Below, piece by piece: positions 17,302-26,055 of a DNA stretch of 64,000 nt. Position 1 is the first letter of the stretch. Each line of letters starts with the position of its first letter. This DNA comes from Streptomyces lydicus (lineage in GTDB: Bacteria > Actinomycetota > Actinomycetes > Streptomycetales > Streptomycetaceae). The notes below the pieces were generated by a model. It saw only the letters and a program-made list of their open reading frames with translations. It did not search any database and was not told the DNA's origin. The DNA lies in the NCBI RefSeq assembly GCF_000717345.1, contig NZ_JNZA01000010.1, positions 124,001 through 188,000 of the forward strand. Direction: 5' to 3'. Position numbers and translations under genes: made by a program.

Positions 17302-18267
17302 TCAGACCCTGCGCAGCCGGGGGAAGGCCGGCGCCGCCGCCAGGAAGACCAGCGCGACCAGCACGAACGGCCAGGTGAAGGCGTGGCCGCCGGACGGCGC
17401 GAAGAGGGCGGCCAGCGCCGGGTGCAGGAAGGTCGCGGCCGCCGCCCCGGCCACCGCGTACGCCAGGCTCCAGGCGTCCGCGACCAGCACCACCCCGCAC
17501 AGCGCCATCGTCACCAGCACGGCGTTGTAGCCCGCCACGCCCTCGGCCACCTGCTCGGCGGGTGTGCCGAGAGCCCACGCGGTGAGCAGGCCGACCACGC
17601 TGCCGACGCAGGCCAGCACGCCCGCACGGCGGCCGGCGAGGAAGAGGCCGAGCAGGAATATCAGGCCGACGTACCACTGCGGCATGAAGAAGACCTGCCC
17701 GATGTTGGCGAAGAAGCCGTGCCACAGGTCGCTGAAGGTGAGGGAGACCGGGCCGTCCGCGGCGCGGGGGAGCGCGGCCGGGCCCGCGTCCTCGTGCCAG
17801 ATCCGCGGGAAGCCGGGCGCCGCGATGGTCAGCGCGCTGGCCGTCATGCAGAACGGCAGGGTGAAGGTGGGCAGTTGCCAGGTGGCGAGGAGGCGCGCCA
17901 CGGCGGCGGTGAGGACCGTGACCAGCGCGGCGGCGGCCAGGGCGAGCAGCGCGGTGGACAGGTGGCGGGCGCCGAGGAGGACCGCGCAGCCGACCGCCAC
18001 CAGGCAGGCGTTGAAGCCTTCCAGGCCCGCGGTGATCCGGTCCCGGTCGACGCCCAGCAGGCGGGCGGTGGCGGTGCCGGCGGCCGTACCGGCCAGCCCG
18101 TACAGGCCGAACTCCCAGCCCGCCGCGCACAGGCCGGCCGAGAACACCACGCCGGTCAGGGCGTTCGGCACGAAGTCGACCTGCGCCTGCCCCCGCAGCA
18201 CCTCGATCACGAACCGCATGTACCGCGCCCGGAAAGGGCCGTTGATGGCCGTGCCCCACTCGCGCAC
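17302..18267 (-). CDS. Urea transporter (UT family)
   Basis: A 321-residue channel-like membrane protein starting at GTG 18267 after GGAGG (VREWGTAINGPFRARYMRFV). The UT fold is an internal duplication, and both repeats show their signature: GLEGFNACLVAVGCAVLL in the first half and GVAGYNAVLVTMALCG in the second, plus LPTFTLPFCMTASAL and LGQVF-like segments. It should allow passive urea entry. No urease genes are in the window, and the neighbours are an MHS symporter and a TetR gene, so its partner enzyme lies elsewhere. Confidence 0.88.
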   Translation of the reverse strand: MREWGTAINGPFRARYMRFVIEVLRGQAQVDFVPNALTGVVFSAGLCAAGWEFGLYGLAGTAAGTATARLLGVDRDRITAGLEGFNACLVAVGCAVLLGARHLSTALLALAAAALVTVLTAAVARLLATWQLPTFTLPFCMTASALTIAAPGFPRIWHEDAGPAALPRAADGPVSLTFSDLWHGFFANIGQVFFMPQWYVGLIFLLGLFLAGRRAGVLACVGSVVGLLTAWALGTPAEQVAEGVAGYNAVLVTMALCGVVLVADAWSLAYAVAGAAAATFLHPALAALFAPSGGHAFTWPFVLVALVFLAAAPAFPRLRRV

Positions 18268-18331
18268 GCCGCCTCCCGCTCGCACGCCAGGCTCCCGCCT
18301 GCCGCCCCTGCCGGTCAGGGGCCGGGGCACT

Positions 18332-18988
18332 TTACAGCGGCCGGGCGCGGTCCGTCGGCGGGACCAGCTCGGGGTGCCGCAGCGCCAGGCCGTCCACCAG
18401 GGCCTGGAGGCCGGTCTCGAACGCGCCCTCGTCCACCTGGCGCTGGTGCTCCGCGAGGAGGTGCGCCTGCCCGAGGTGCGGGTAGTCGGCCGGGTCGTAC
18501 GCGCCGGGGTCGTCGACGAAGCCGCGGGCGAACGAGCCCAGCGCGGAGCCCGCGACGAAGTAGCGGACCATCGCGCAGACCCGGGTGGCCTGCGCGGGCG
18601 GCCAGCCCGCCTCGACCATGCCGCCGAACGCCGCGTCGGCCATCCTCAGCCCGGCCGGGCGGCGGCCGGGGCCCTGCGCGAGGTACGGCACGACGTGCGG
18701 GTGCGCGGCCAGCGCCGCGCGGTAGGACCGGGCCCAGCCGAGCAGTCCGGTGCGCCAGTCGCCGCCCTCGAACGCCGCGACGTCGACCTCGGCGATCACC
18801 GTGTCGGCGACCGCGTCGAGGATCTCGTCCTTGGTCGTGAAGTGGTTGTACAGCGAGGGCCCGCTGACGCCCAGCTCCGCCGCCAGCCGCCGGGTGGAGA
18901 GGGCCGGCAGCCCCTCGGCGTCGATCAGCTCCAGCGCCGTGGCGACGATGCGCTCGCGGCTGAGGAGGGGCTTGCGGGGTCGGGCCAT
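18332..18988 (-). CDS. TetR-family regulator divergent from acyl-CoA dehydrogenase
   Basis: A 218-residue regulator beginning MARPRKPLLSRERIVATALEL; an ATG three codons upstream is less likely. The helix-turn-helix is TRRLAAELGVSGPSLYNHFTTKDEIL (about residues 33-58). The C-terminal domain is of the TetR_C_11 (VanT/TetR-like) sort. It is divergent from the acyl-CoA dehydrogenase at 19087 and the shared gap holds a palindrome (19016-19035) whose near-copy precedes the aldehyde/alcohol dehydrogenase operon. That makes it a candidate regulator of both. Confidence 0.86.
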   Translation of the reverse strand: MARPRKPLLSRERIVATALELIDAEGLPALSTRRLAAELGVSGPSLYNHFTTKDEILDAVADTVIAEVDVAAFEGGDWRTGLLGWARSYRAALAAHPHVVPYLAQGPGRRPAGLRMADAAFGGMVEAGWPPAQATRVCAMVRYFVAGSALGSFARGFVDDPGAYDPADYPHLGQAHLLAEHQRQVDEGAFETGLQALVDGLALRHPELVPPTDRARPL

Positions 18989-19015
18989 GACGCACATAGT
19001 AGAGCCTGCCCAGCG

Positions 19016-19035
19016 AAAACTAGCAGTGCTAATTA
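19016..19035. promoter_or_regulatory. Operator-like palindrome between tetR and acyl-CoA dehydrogenase
   Basis: AAAACTAGCAGTGCTAATTA holds the perfect core TAGCAGTGCTA (19021-19031), in an AT-rich patch between divergent genes. The position suits autoregulation plus control of the dehydrogenase. Confidence 0.55.
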
Positions 19036-19086
19036 AAGGCGTCGGTGGGACCCTCCGGCGCTGCTCACGCCCATGAGGGGACCGGG

Positions 19087-20238
19087 ATGGATCTGGAGCT
19101 CAGCGCGGAGCAGACCGCGGTACGCCGGCTCGCCAGGGACTTCGTCGACCGCGAGGTCGCGCCGCACGCCGCCGCCTGGGACCGCGCGGAGAAGGTCGAC
19201 CGCGCCGTCGTCAAGAAGCTCGCCGGCCTCGGCTTCCTCGGGCTCACCGTCCCCGAGGAGTACGGCGGTTCGGGCGGCGACCATCTCTCGTACGTGCTGG
19301 TGACCGAGGAGCTGGGCCGCGGCGACTCCTCGGTGCGGGGCATCGTCTCGGTCTCCTTGGGGCTGGTCGCCAAGACGATCGCCACCTGGGGCGACGAGGA
19401 CCAGAAGCGCCACTGGCTGCCGCGGCTGACCTCCGGCGAGGCGCTCGGCTGCTTCGGCCTGACCGAGCCGGGCACCGGCTCCGACGCGGCAAGCCTCGCC
19501 ACCCGCGCGGTCCGCGACGGGGACGGGTTCGTCATCGACGGCGCCAAGATGTTCATCACCAACGGCACCTGGGCCGATGTCGTCCTGCTCTTCGCCCGCA
19601 CCGGCGACGCCCCGGGCCACCACGGCATCAGCGCCTTCCTCGTGCCCGCCGACAGCCCCGGCCTGGAGCGCCGGGAGATCCACGGCAAGCTGGGGCTGCG
19701 CGGCCAGGCCACCGCCGAGCTGGTGTTCGACGGCGTACGGGTGCCGGCGTCCGCGATGCTCGGGCCGGAGGGCAAGGGCTTCTCGGTCGCGATGTCCGCG
19801 CTGGCCAAGGGCCGGATGTCGGTCGCCGCCGGCTGCGTGGGCATCGCCCGGGCCGCACTGGAGGCCGCGCTCGGCTACGCGGGCCAACGGGAGCAGTTCG
19901 GCGGCCCGCTCGCACGTCACCAGCTGGTGCAGGAGCTGCTCAGCGACATCGCGGTGGACGTCGACGCCGCACGGCTGCTGACCTGGCGGGTCGCCGATCT
20001 GATCGACCGCGGCGAGCCGTTCGCCACCGCCGCTTCGCAGGCCAAGCTGTTCGCCTCGGAGGCCGCGGTGCGCGCCGCCAACAACGCCCTGCAGGTCTTC
20101 GGCGGCTACGGCTACATCGACGAGTACCCGGTCGGCAAGCTGCTGCGGGACGCCCGCGTGATGACCCTCTACGAGGGCACCAGCCAGATCCAGAAGCTGC
20201 TCATCGGCCGGGCACTGACCGGGGTCTCCGCCTTCTGA
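19087..20238 (+). CDS. Acyl-CoA dehydrogenase
   Basis: A 383-residue flavoenzyme of standard length. It starts MDLELSAEQTAVRRLARDFV after GGGACCGGG. It has the FAD-binding GCFGLTEPGTGSDAASL and KMFITNGTWADV patterns, GRMSVAAGCVGIARAALEAAL, and the short-chain-type catalytic base Glu363 in LYEGTSQIQKLLIGR. These features place it with the short/medium-chain or branched-chain acyl-CoA dehydrogenases that need electron transfer flavoprotein. It is monocistronic, faces away from its likely TetR regulator, and is followed by a second TetR/MaoC module that also suits fatty-acyl metabolism. Confidence 0.92.
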   Translation: MDLELSAEQTAVRRLARDFVDREVAPHAAAWDRAEKVDRAVVKKLAGLGFLGLTVPEEYGGSGGDHLSYVLVTEELGRGDSSVRGIVSVSLGLVAKTIATWGDEDQKRHWLPRLTSGEALGCFGLTEPGTGSDAASLATRAVRDGDGFVIDGAKMFITNGTWADVVLLFARTGDAPGHHGISAFLVPADSPGLERREIHGKLGLRGQATAELVFDGVRVPASAMLGPEGKGFSVAMSALAKGRMSVAAGCVGIARAALEAALGYAGQREQFGGPLARHQLVQELLSDIAVDVDAARLLTWRVADLIDRGEPFATAASQAKLFASEAAVRAANNALQVFGGYGYIDEYPVGKLLRDARVMTLYEGTSQIQKLLIGRALTGVSAF

Positions 20239-20276
20239 CGGTGCCGCCCCGGCCCGCACCGGCCGCCCGACCGGAC

Positions 20277-20292
20277 CTAAGCGCTTGCTCAG
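20277..20292. promoter_or_regulatory. Operator copy 1 for the TetR/MaoC pair
   Basis: CTAAGCGCTTGCTCAG occurs here, 65 bp before the TetR start, and again identically at 21509-21524 before the MaoC gene. The core AAGCGCTT is self-complementary. Such sites are typical of TetR regulators of acyl-CoA genes. Confidence 0.65.
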
Positions 20293-20357
20293 TGCCGCGG
20301 TATGGTGTTCGATCCGTCTGAGGAACGTCCCTGGCGGGTCGAGGAGCGGGGTGCGCG

Positions 20358-21008
20358 ATGGGTGCGGCGGCACAGCAGGCTGCGGAGGAGAACGAGGAGT
20401 GGGCCGGGGTGACCCCGGACGCCGCGCGACGGCTGGTCAGCGCGGCCGTCGAGGCGTTCGCCGAGCGCGGCTACCACGCCACCACCACCCGTGACATCGC
20501 CGGCCGCGCCGGGATGAGCCCGGCCGCGCTCTACATCCACTACAAGACCAAGGAGGAGCTGCTCTACCGCATCAGCGGGATCGGCCACGAGAAGGCGCTG
20601 CGCATCATGGGCGCCGCCGCCGAGGCCCCGGGCAGCGCCCCCGAGCGGCTCCGCGACGCCGTGCGCACCTTCGCCCGCTGGCACGCCGAGCACCACACCA
20701 CCGCCCGGGTCATCCAGTACGAGCTCCAGGCGCTGAGCCCGGAGCACTACGCCGAGATCGCCGGACTGCGCCGGCAGACCGACCGGCTGCTGCGGCAGAT
20801 CATCCAGGACGGCGCGGACAGCGGCGCGTTCCATGTCGACGACGTACCCGGCACCACCCTGGCCGTGCTGTCGCTGTGCGTGGACGTCGCCCGCTGGTTC
20901 TCCGCGGACGGCTCGCGCACGCCCGACGAGGTCGGCGCGCTCTACGCCGACCTCGTCCTGCGGATGGTGGGCGCCCCGCCGCTGCCCGCTACAGGTAAAA
21001 GCGGCTGA
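20358..21008 (+). CDS. TetR-family regulator convergent with MaoC dehydratase
   Basis: A 216-residue regulator, ATG 20358 after GAGGAGCGGGG. The helix-turn-helix is TTRDIAGRAGMSPAALYIHYKTKEELLYRI (about residues 42-71). The ligand domain has the KstR2-like/TetR_C_33 look (FARWHAEHHTTARVIQYELQAL). It converges on the MaoC gene with a 20-bp overlap of the 3' ends. The same 16-bp site lies upstream of each gene, so it probably represses itself and the dehydratase until an acyl-CoA binds. Confidence 0.88.
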   Translation: MGAAAQQAAEENEEWAGVTPDAARRLVSAAVEAFAERGYHATTTRDIAGRAGMSPAALYIHYKTKEELLYRISGIGHEKALRIMGAAAEAPGSAPERLRDAVRTFARWHAEHHTTARVIQYELQALSPEHYAEIAGLRRQTDRLLRQIIQDGADSGAFHVDDVPGTTLAVLSLCVDVARWFSADGSRTPDEVGALYADLVLRMVGAPPLPATGKSG

Positions 21009-21450
21009 CCGTCTCCGCCACGCACACCGGCTTCTCGCCGCCCTCGCGCTCGATCGTCACGACCGTGGTGAGCTGCACCCCGCCCGAGACCTCGGTGACC
21101 TCCGCGATCCTGGCCGTGGCGCGCAGCCGCGAGCCGACCGGCACGGTGGCGGGGAAGCGCACCTTGTTCGTGCCGTAGTTGATGCCCATCTTCACGCCGT
21201 CGACCCGCATCAGCTGGGGTACGAGGGCGGGCAGCAGCGACAGCGTGAGATAGCCGTGCGCGATGGTGGTGCCGAACGGGCCGGCGGCGGCCTTCTCCGG
21301 GTCCACGTGGATCCACTGGTGGTCGCCGGTGGCGTCCGCGAACAGGTCGACCCGCTTCTGGTCGACCTCCAGCCAGTCGCTGGTGCCCAGTTCCTCGCCG
21401 ACCGCTCCGCGCAGTTCGTCGAGCGATCCAAACACTCGGGGCTCTGCCAT
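20989..21450 (-). CDS. MaoC-family (R)-specific enoyl-CoA hydratase/dehydratase
   Basis: A 153-residue single hot-dog protein. The catalytic Asp-His pair lies in LFADATGDHQWIHVDPEKA and is followed by GTTIAHGYLTLSLLPAL, the hydratase-2 motif. The protein ends VAETVSRFYL. It would hydrate trans-2-enoyl-CoA to the (R)-3-hydroxyacyl-CoA. The chosen ATG 21450 (MAEPRVFGSLDEL) follows GGAGG. It lies under its own copy of the 16-bp operator at 21509 and opposite the TetR gene. Confidence 0.9.
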   Translation of the reverse strand: MAEPRVFGSLDELRGAVGEELGTSDWLEVDQKRVDLFADATGDHQWIHVDPEKAAAGPFGTTIAHGYLTLSLLPALVPQLMRVDGVKMGINYGTNKVRFPATVPVGSRLRATARIAEVTEVSGGVQLTTVVTIEREGGEKPVCVAETVSRFYL

Positions 21451-21508
21451 CTCCGCCTGCCTCCCTGGGATCCGCCGGCCGCCGTCGTCCGGTACCGGCC
21501 GACTGTTA

Positions 21509-21524
21509 CTAAGCGCTTGCTCAG
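21509..21524. promoter_or_regulatory. Operator copy 2 upstream of MaoC
   Basis: Identical 16-bp sequence to 20277-20292. It lies 59 bp before the MaoC start on the minus strand and about 65 bp before soxR on the plus strand. Confidence 0.65.
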
Positions 21525-21589
21525 CATGCGGAGTGCGGGCACCCCCTGTCAACGCCCGGGCGACCGCGGACACGTTCTAGGGTTGAACC

Positions 21590-22078
21590 GTGCCCCAGCT
21601 TCCGTACAAGGTTCATGAGCTCACCGTCGGCCAGCTCTCCGCGCGCAGCGGCGCCGCGGTCTCCGCGCTGCACTTCTACGAGTCCAAGGGGCTGATCAGC
21701 AGCACCCGGACGGCCGGCAACCAGCGCCGCTACACCCGCGACGCGCTGCGCCGGGTGGCCTTCGTCCGGGCGGCGCAGCGGGTCGGCATCCCGCTCGCGG
21801 TGATCCGCGACGCGCTGGCGGAGCTGCCCGACGAGCGCACCCCCAACCGCGACGACTGGGCCCGGCTCTCCCAGGTCTGGCGCTCCGAACTGGACGAGCG
21901 GATCAGCCAGCTCGTCGAACTGCGCGACCGGCTGACCGACTGCATCGGCTGCGGCTGCCTCTCGATGCAGACGTGCGCGCTGTCCAACCCGTACGACAAC
22001 CTCGGCGAGCAGGGGCCCGGCGCCCGGCGGCTGCGGGTGGACCGCAGCGCCAAGGACCCCGGCAGCACGGACGGCTGA
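21590..22078 (+). CDS. soxR: Redox-sensitive MerR-family regulator SoxR
   Basis: A 162-residue regulator. The MerR winged helix starts [20 protein letters not shown] and a dimerisation helix follows. The [2Fe-2S] cluster site is intact: C118, C121, C123 and C129 in [12 protein letters not shown], which is diagnostic of SoxR. In Streptomyces, SoxR responds to redox-active antibiotics rather than driving SoxS. GTG 21590 has no clear Shine-Dalgarno site, but TAGGGT lies at 21578-21583, six bases upstream, so the mRNA may be leaderless. I found no convincing SoxR box in the window; its targets are elsewhere. Confidence 0.95.
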   Translation: MPQLPYKVHELTVGQLSARSGAAVSALHFYESKGLISSTRTAGNQRRYTRDALRRVAFVRAAQRVGIPLAVIRDALAELPDERTPNRDDWARLSQVWRSELDERISQLVELRDRLTDCIGCGCLSMQTCALSNPYDNLGEQGPGARRLRVDRSAKDPGSTDG

Positions 22079-22086
22079 CCGCCGGC

Positions 22087-22113
22087 GCGCCCGCCCCGCG
22101 GCGGGACGGGCGC
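22087..22113. terminator. Hairpin between converging soxR and amidase genes
   Basis: GCGCCCG pairs with CGGGCGC, with CCCGC and GCGGG extending the stem inward. It lies 9 bp after soxR and 20 bp before the amidase stop, so it could serve both strands. Confidence 0.5.
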
Positions 22114-22132
22114 ACGCAGACCGGGGCGGAGG

Positions 22133-23575
22133 TCACCACACGGACGGGGTGCGGGCCGCCCACGGGCGGGCCTGCTCCAGCTGCGCGGACAGCGCGATCA
22201 GCGTCGCCTCGTCGCCGTAGCGCCCGCCCAGCATCACCCCGATCGGCAGTCCCTCGGCGTTCCACTGCAGCGGGACGTTCACCGCGGGCTGCCCGGTCGC
22301 GTTGTAGAGCGGGGTGAACGGGGTGAAGGCCCCGATGGCGGCGAACTCGGCCTGCGGATCGGTGTCGTCGCGCAGCGCGCCCACCGCCACCGGAGGCGCC
22401 GCCACGGTCGGGCTGAGGAGCACGTCGTAGCCGCCGTCGGCCGGCATCAGGCCGTCGGCGAGGGACTGGCCGAGCGCGCGGAAGGCGTACATCGCGCGAG
22501 CGAAGTCCGTGCCGGCGACCTCGGCGCCGCGGCCGCGCAGATAGCGGCTGAGCGGCATCAGCAGCTCCTCGCCGGCCGGCGGCACCGGGCGGATCGCGGC
22601 CATGACGGACCAGGCGCGGGTGAACGCGAGGCGGATGCCGTCGTCGGCCGGCAGTGCCAACTCCTCGACCTGGTGGCCGAGTCCGGTCAGCAGCGCGGCG
22701 GTGTCGGCGGTGGCGGCGAGGCAGTCGGGGTGCAGCGTGACGTCCGGTACCGGGGGCTGGGTCAGGACGGCGATCCGCAGCCGGCCGGGCTCGCGCCGGG
22801 CGTACGAGGCGAAGGTCTCACCCGGTGGCAGCGCGGGCGCCGCGTAGGGGTCGCCGGGCATCGGGCCCGCCATGACGTCCAGCAGGGTGGCCGCGTCGGC
22901 GACCGTACGGGCCAGCGGACCGGACGTGGACAGGCCCGTCACGTCGTGCAGCAGCGGGCCGCCGCTGATCCGGCCGCGGCTGGGCTTGATGCCGTACAGC
23001 CCGCACACCGACGCCGGAATCCGGATGGAGCCGCCGCCGTCGCTGGCGTGCGCGACGGGCGCCAGCCCGCCGGCCACCGCGGCGGCCGCCCCGCCGCTGG
23101 ACCCGCCGGCCGAGCGCGCCAGGTCCCAGGGTGTGCGGGCGGGTGGCGCGACGCCGTTCTCGGTGTAGCAGGGCAGCCCGAACTCGGGGGTGTTGGTCTT
23201 GCCGAGCAGGATCGTGCCGCCCGCCCGCAGCCTGGTCACGACGTGGTCGTCGACGTCCGGTACGTACTCGGCCAGCGCCCGCGAGCCCATCGTGCAGCGC
23301 ACCCCGGCGACCGAATTGAGGTCCTTGACGGGCACCGGAACGCCGTACAGCGGCGGGAGTTCGCGGCCCGCGCGGCGGGCCGCCGCGGCCTCGCCCTCGG
23401 CCTCCGCGGCCTGCTTGCGGGCGATCTCCGGGGTGCGGGTGATGAAGGCGCCCAGGGTGTCGTCGAGCCGGTCGATCCGCGCGAGGTAGTGCTCGGTGAG
23501 CTCGACGGGGGAGAGCTCACCGGACCGGATTTCCCGGGCCTGCTCGACCGCGGTCAGATCGTGCAGTTCGGCCAT
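22133..23575 (-). CDS. Amidase signature family protein
   Basis: A 480-residue hydrolase with the Ser-cisSer-Lys triad visible: catalytic Lys in YGVPVPVKDLNSVAG, the Ser/Gly-rich signature SAGGSSGGAAAAVAGGLAP, and the nucleophile region SDGGGSIRIPASVCGLYGIKP. Length and layout match bacterial amidases acting on carboxamides or nitrile-derived amides. It lacks GatA-specific features and has no gatB/gatC beside it, so it is not the tRNA amidotransferase. The ATG follows GGAGAGG on the minus strand. No regulator is adjacent. Confidence 0.9.
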   Translation of the reverse strand: MAELHDLTAVEQAREIRSGELSPVELTEHYLARIDRLDDTLGAFITRTPEIARKQAAEAEGEAAAARRAGRELPPLYGVPVPVKDLNSVAGVRCTMGSRALAEYVPDVDDHVVTRLRAGGTILLGKTNTPEFGLPCYTENGVAPPARTPWDLARSAGGSSGGAAAAVAGGLAPVAHASDGGGSIRIPASVCGLYGIKPSRGRISGGPLLHDVTGLSTSGPLARTVADAATLLDVMAGPMPGDPYAAPALPPGETFASYARREPGRLRIAVLTQPPVPDVTLHPDCLAATADTAALLTGLGHQVEELALPADDGIRLAFTRAWSVMAAIRPVPPAGEELLMPLSRYLRGRGAEVAGTDFARAMYAFRALGQSLADGLMPADGGYDVLLSPTVAAPPVAVGALRDDTDPQAEFAAIGAFTPFTPLYNATGQPAVNVPLQWNAEGLPIGVMLGGRYGDEATLIALSAQLEQARPWAARTPSVW

Positions 23576-23592
23576 GGACGTCCACCTCTCCT

Positions 23593-23626
23593 GGGTACCT
23601 CCCCTGCCGTCAGTGGCACGGGGGAG
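23593..23626. repeat. Palindromic mini-repeat, copy 2
   Basis: On the minus strand it reads CTCCCCC, a variable 20-base centre, then CAGGGGAGGTACCC. It sits between the amidase start and the small MFS-partner gene, in a gap with no other feature. Confidence 0.6.
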
Positions 23627-23695
23627 TGCCGCACGGCCCTGCTGCCGTACGGGCGCGGGGGCCGACGCCGTCCGGGGTGATGCCGGTGCGGGTGG

Positions 23696-23806
23696 TCAGC
23701 CCGTGAACAGTTGTTTCAGTTTCAGGGTGAGTTCGTAAAGGCCGTACAGGAACGGAAGTCCCACCCAGAGCCAGGCCAGGACGAGGAGGGTGCGGCGGCC
23801 GGTCAC
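23696..23806 (-). CDS. MFS transporter small subunit (36 residues)
   Basis: A very short gene whose GTG start overlaps the stop codon of the upstream MFS gene in GTGA, so translation should be coupled. The product (TGRRTLLVLAWLWVGLPFLY then GLYELTLKLKQLF) has one hydrophobic helix and an amphipathic tail. I recognise this pattern from the tiny proteins encoded directly after oxalate:formate-type antiporters in Streptomyces and annotated as MFS small subunit. Its function is not established. It is easily missed because of its size. Confidence 0.75.
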   Translation of the reverse strand: MTGRRTLLVLAWLWVGLPFLYGLYELTLKLKQLFTG

Positions 23807-25207
23807 TGCTCGGCTCCCTTCGGGCGGACGGTTCCGGGAGCGGCGCCGGGGCGGTCCCCGGTCGCCAACTGCGCGGCCGGCGCCGGTGGTTCGTGGTGGC
23901 GGGGATGCACCGGCCGGACGAGTTCGTTGGCGGCGAAGCCCACCACCAGCAGGCCGATCATGATGAAGAACGAGGTGGTGTAGAGGTCGGGGCCGCTGCG
24001 GCCGGCCGACCCGGCGCGGTCGGCGACGGCGTTGACGATCAGCGGGCCGAGCACACCGGCGGTGGACCAGGCGGTCAGCAGCCGGCCGTGGATCGCGCCC
24101 ACCTGGTACGTGCCGAACAGGTCCGTCAAGTACGCCGGGGCGGTGGCGAACCCGCCACCGTAGAAGGACAGGATCACCATGGCGCAGCCGATGAACAACG
24201 GCTTGGAGGCGTCGCCGGCCAGCGCGATCAGCAGGTACAGCAGGGCGCCGGCGCCGAGGTAGAGGCGGTAGACGTTCTTGCGGCCCATCAGGTCGGAGGC
24301 CGAGGACCAGACGATCCGGCCGAGCATGTTGGCCAGCGAGAGCATGCCGACGAAGCCGGCCGCGGCCGAGGCGCTGACCGGTGCCGCGGTGTGCCCGAAG
24401 AAGTCGGAGATCATCGGCGCGGCCTTCTCCAGGATGCCGATGCCGGCCGTCACGTTGGTGCACAGCACCACCCACAGGCACCAGAACTGCGGGGTGCGCA
24501 GCGCGCTGCGGGCGGAGACCTGCGCCGTGGTCACCGGGGGCCGGTCCGCCGGGAGGCCCGCGGCCGGCCGGGCGGACGGCTGCCGGTCGTCGGCGGGCAC
24601 CCGCACCAGCAGCACCCCCACCGTCATGAACACCGCGTAGGCCACGCCCATGACCAGGAACGTCCGCGCGATGCCGGAGGCGTCCCCGCCGAGTGCGGCC
24701 AGCAGCCGGCTGGACCAGGGCGAGGCGATCAGCGCGCCGCCTCCGAAGCCCATGATGGCGATGCCGGTGGCCATTCCGGGCCGGTCGGGGAACCACTTGA
24801 TCAGGGTGGAGACCGGTGAGATGTAGCCGATGCCCAGGCCGATGCCGCCGATGAAGCCGTAACCGAGGACGATCAGCCAGTACCGGCCGGTGGCCGCGCC
24901 GAGGGCGGCGATCAGGAACCCCGGCCGAGAAGCAGACGGCCGAGACGCACATCGCCCAGCGCGGGCCGTTGCGTTCGACGAGGGTGCCGCCGAAGGCGGC
25001 GGACAGCCCGAGCATCACGACGGCCAGCTGGAACGGGAGCGCGGAGGCCGTCCCGGACAGCTGGAGCGAGGACTCCAGGGGCGGTTTGAACACGCTCCAG
25101 GCATAAGCCTGTCCGATGGCGAGGTGGATGGACAGGGCGGCGGGCGGGACGAGCCAGCGGCTCCATCCGGGCGGGGCGACGATGCGGGAGCGGGCGAGCA
25201 CGGACAT
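23803..25207 (-). pseudogene. Oxalate/formate antiporter-family MFS transporter with a one-base frameshift
   Basis: Reading from ATG 25207 gives MSVLARSRIVAPPGWSRWLV and the first three helices, as far as AMCVSAVCFSAG. There the frame breaks at a run of four C (24919-24922, plus strand). Losing one base restores SAGFLIAALGAATGRYWLIV and the rest of a normal OFA transporter (GYISPVSTLIKWFPDRPGMA, GFGGGALIASPW, LLSLANMLGRIVWSS-like), ending in frame at 23803. The full protein would be about 467 residues. Codon use is normal on both sides of the break. This is either a sequencing slip in a homopolymer or a very recent mutation. The small partner gene downstream is intact. Confidence 0.85.
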
Positions 25208-25312
25208 GCGCGGAACGTACCCCGCGCTCCCCCCTCCCGGAAGGCCGCGTGGCCCAAGTCCCCTGATCCCGGGGCCCGTACGGCGTCGCCCCGGCCCGTA
25301 CGGGCACCCGCC

Positions 25313-25999
25313 TCAGTCGCTGCGGCGCTGGTCGTGGCTGTCCTGGCGGAGCCGGTCGGTGTGGCGCGCGAGGTCGTCGATCCGCCCGGCGAGATCGGGG
25401 TGGCGCTCGCGCAGGTGCGGCCGGGCCGCGGCCAGCGGGCCGACCAGCCCGGCCGCGTCGTCGTCGCCGAGGGCCCGGCTGAGGTGCCCGACCGGGCCGT
25501 CGGCGGCGTCCGGAAGATCGGTCAGGGCGGTGATCTGCCCGGCCAGTCCGCGCAGGTCGGCGGCGTTGTGCCGGGCCCACGCGGTGACGGTGCGGTCGGC
25601 GGCGCGGCGGTCGCGGGTGGCTTTGACGCGCTGCTCGCCCGTGGTGTCGGCGGCGCCGGGGCGCAGCCGGAGGTAGCGGCGCTCGGCGGCCTGCCGGCTG
25701 GCGACGCCGAGCGGCCCGGCCAGGTCGGCCCAGCTGGCGCCCGCCGCACGGGCCGCCTCGATCAGCCCGGTCTCCCAGCCGGCCAGCCGCTCGCGCACCT
25801 CACGCAGCAACAGCAGGGAGGCCAGCGCCTGTTCGGGCCCGCTGCCGGCCGGTGGTGCCTCGTCGGCGTCGGCGGCGTGGGCGGCGCGCACCGCCCGGTC
25901 GATGTCCTCCAGTGCCGAGGCGGTGGCGGGGAAGGGGGCCGGGCCGGGGCGCGGATCCTCGACCGGGCCGGGCGGGTCGGGCAGCTCGCCAGTGGTCAT
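25313..25999 (-). CDS. rheA: RheA-like heat-shock repressor of hsp18
   Basis: A 228-residue protein divergent from hsp18. It starts [19 protein letters not shown] and is rich in Ala, Arg and Asp. The core [44 protein letters not shown] holds a helix-turn-helix. In Streptomyces albus the divergent neighbour of hsp18, RheA, is a repressor of about this size that acts as the thermosensor. Size, orientation, partner gene and the exact spacing of the operator in the gap all agree. I did not align the two proteins, so the symbol rests on context plus family memory. Confidence 0.75.
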   Translation of the reverse strand: MTTGELPDPPGPVEDPRPGPAPFPATASALEDIDRAVRAAHAADADEAPPAGSGPEQALASLLLLREVRERLAGWETGLIEAARAAGASWADLAGPLGVASRQAAERRYLRLRPGAADTTGEQRVKATRDRRAADRTVTAWARHNAADLRGLAGQITALTDLPDAADGPVGHLSRALGDDDAAGLVGPLAAARPHLRERHPDLAGRIDDLARHTDRLRQDSHDQRRSD

Positions 26000-26055
26000 C
26001 GCGGTCTCCTGCCGTCGGGGTCGTCGTTCCGTGGTGTGCGTCGCGGGGGCGCCCG

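Noticed and set aside
21590..22078. A SoxR-controlled gene set next to soxR
   Set aside because: I looked for an 18-bp dyad with CCTCAAG-type arms in the neighbouring promoters and found none. The nearest repeat (21509) is the TetR/MaoC site.
23803..25207. Programmed ribosomal frameshift in the OFA transporter
   Set aside because: The break lies in a plain CCCC run with no slippery heptamer or pseudoknot signal that I can see, and OFA transporters are normally encoded in one frame. A one-base error or mutation is simpler.
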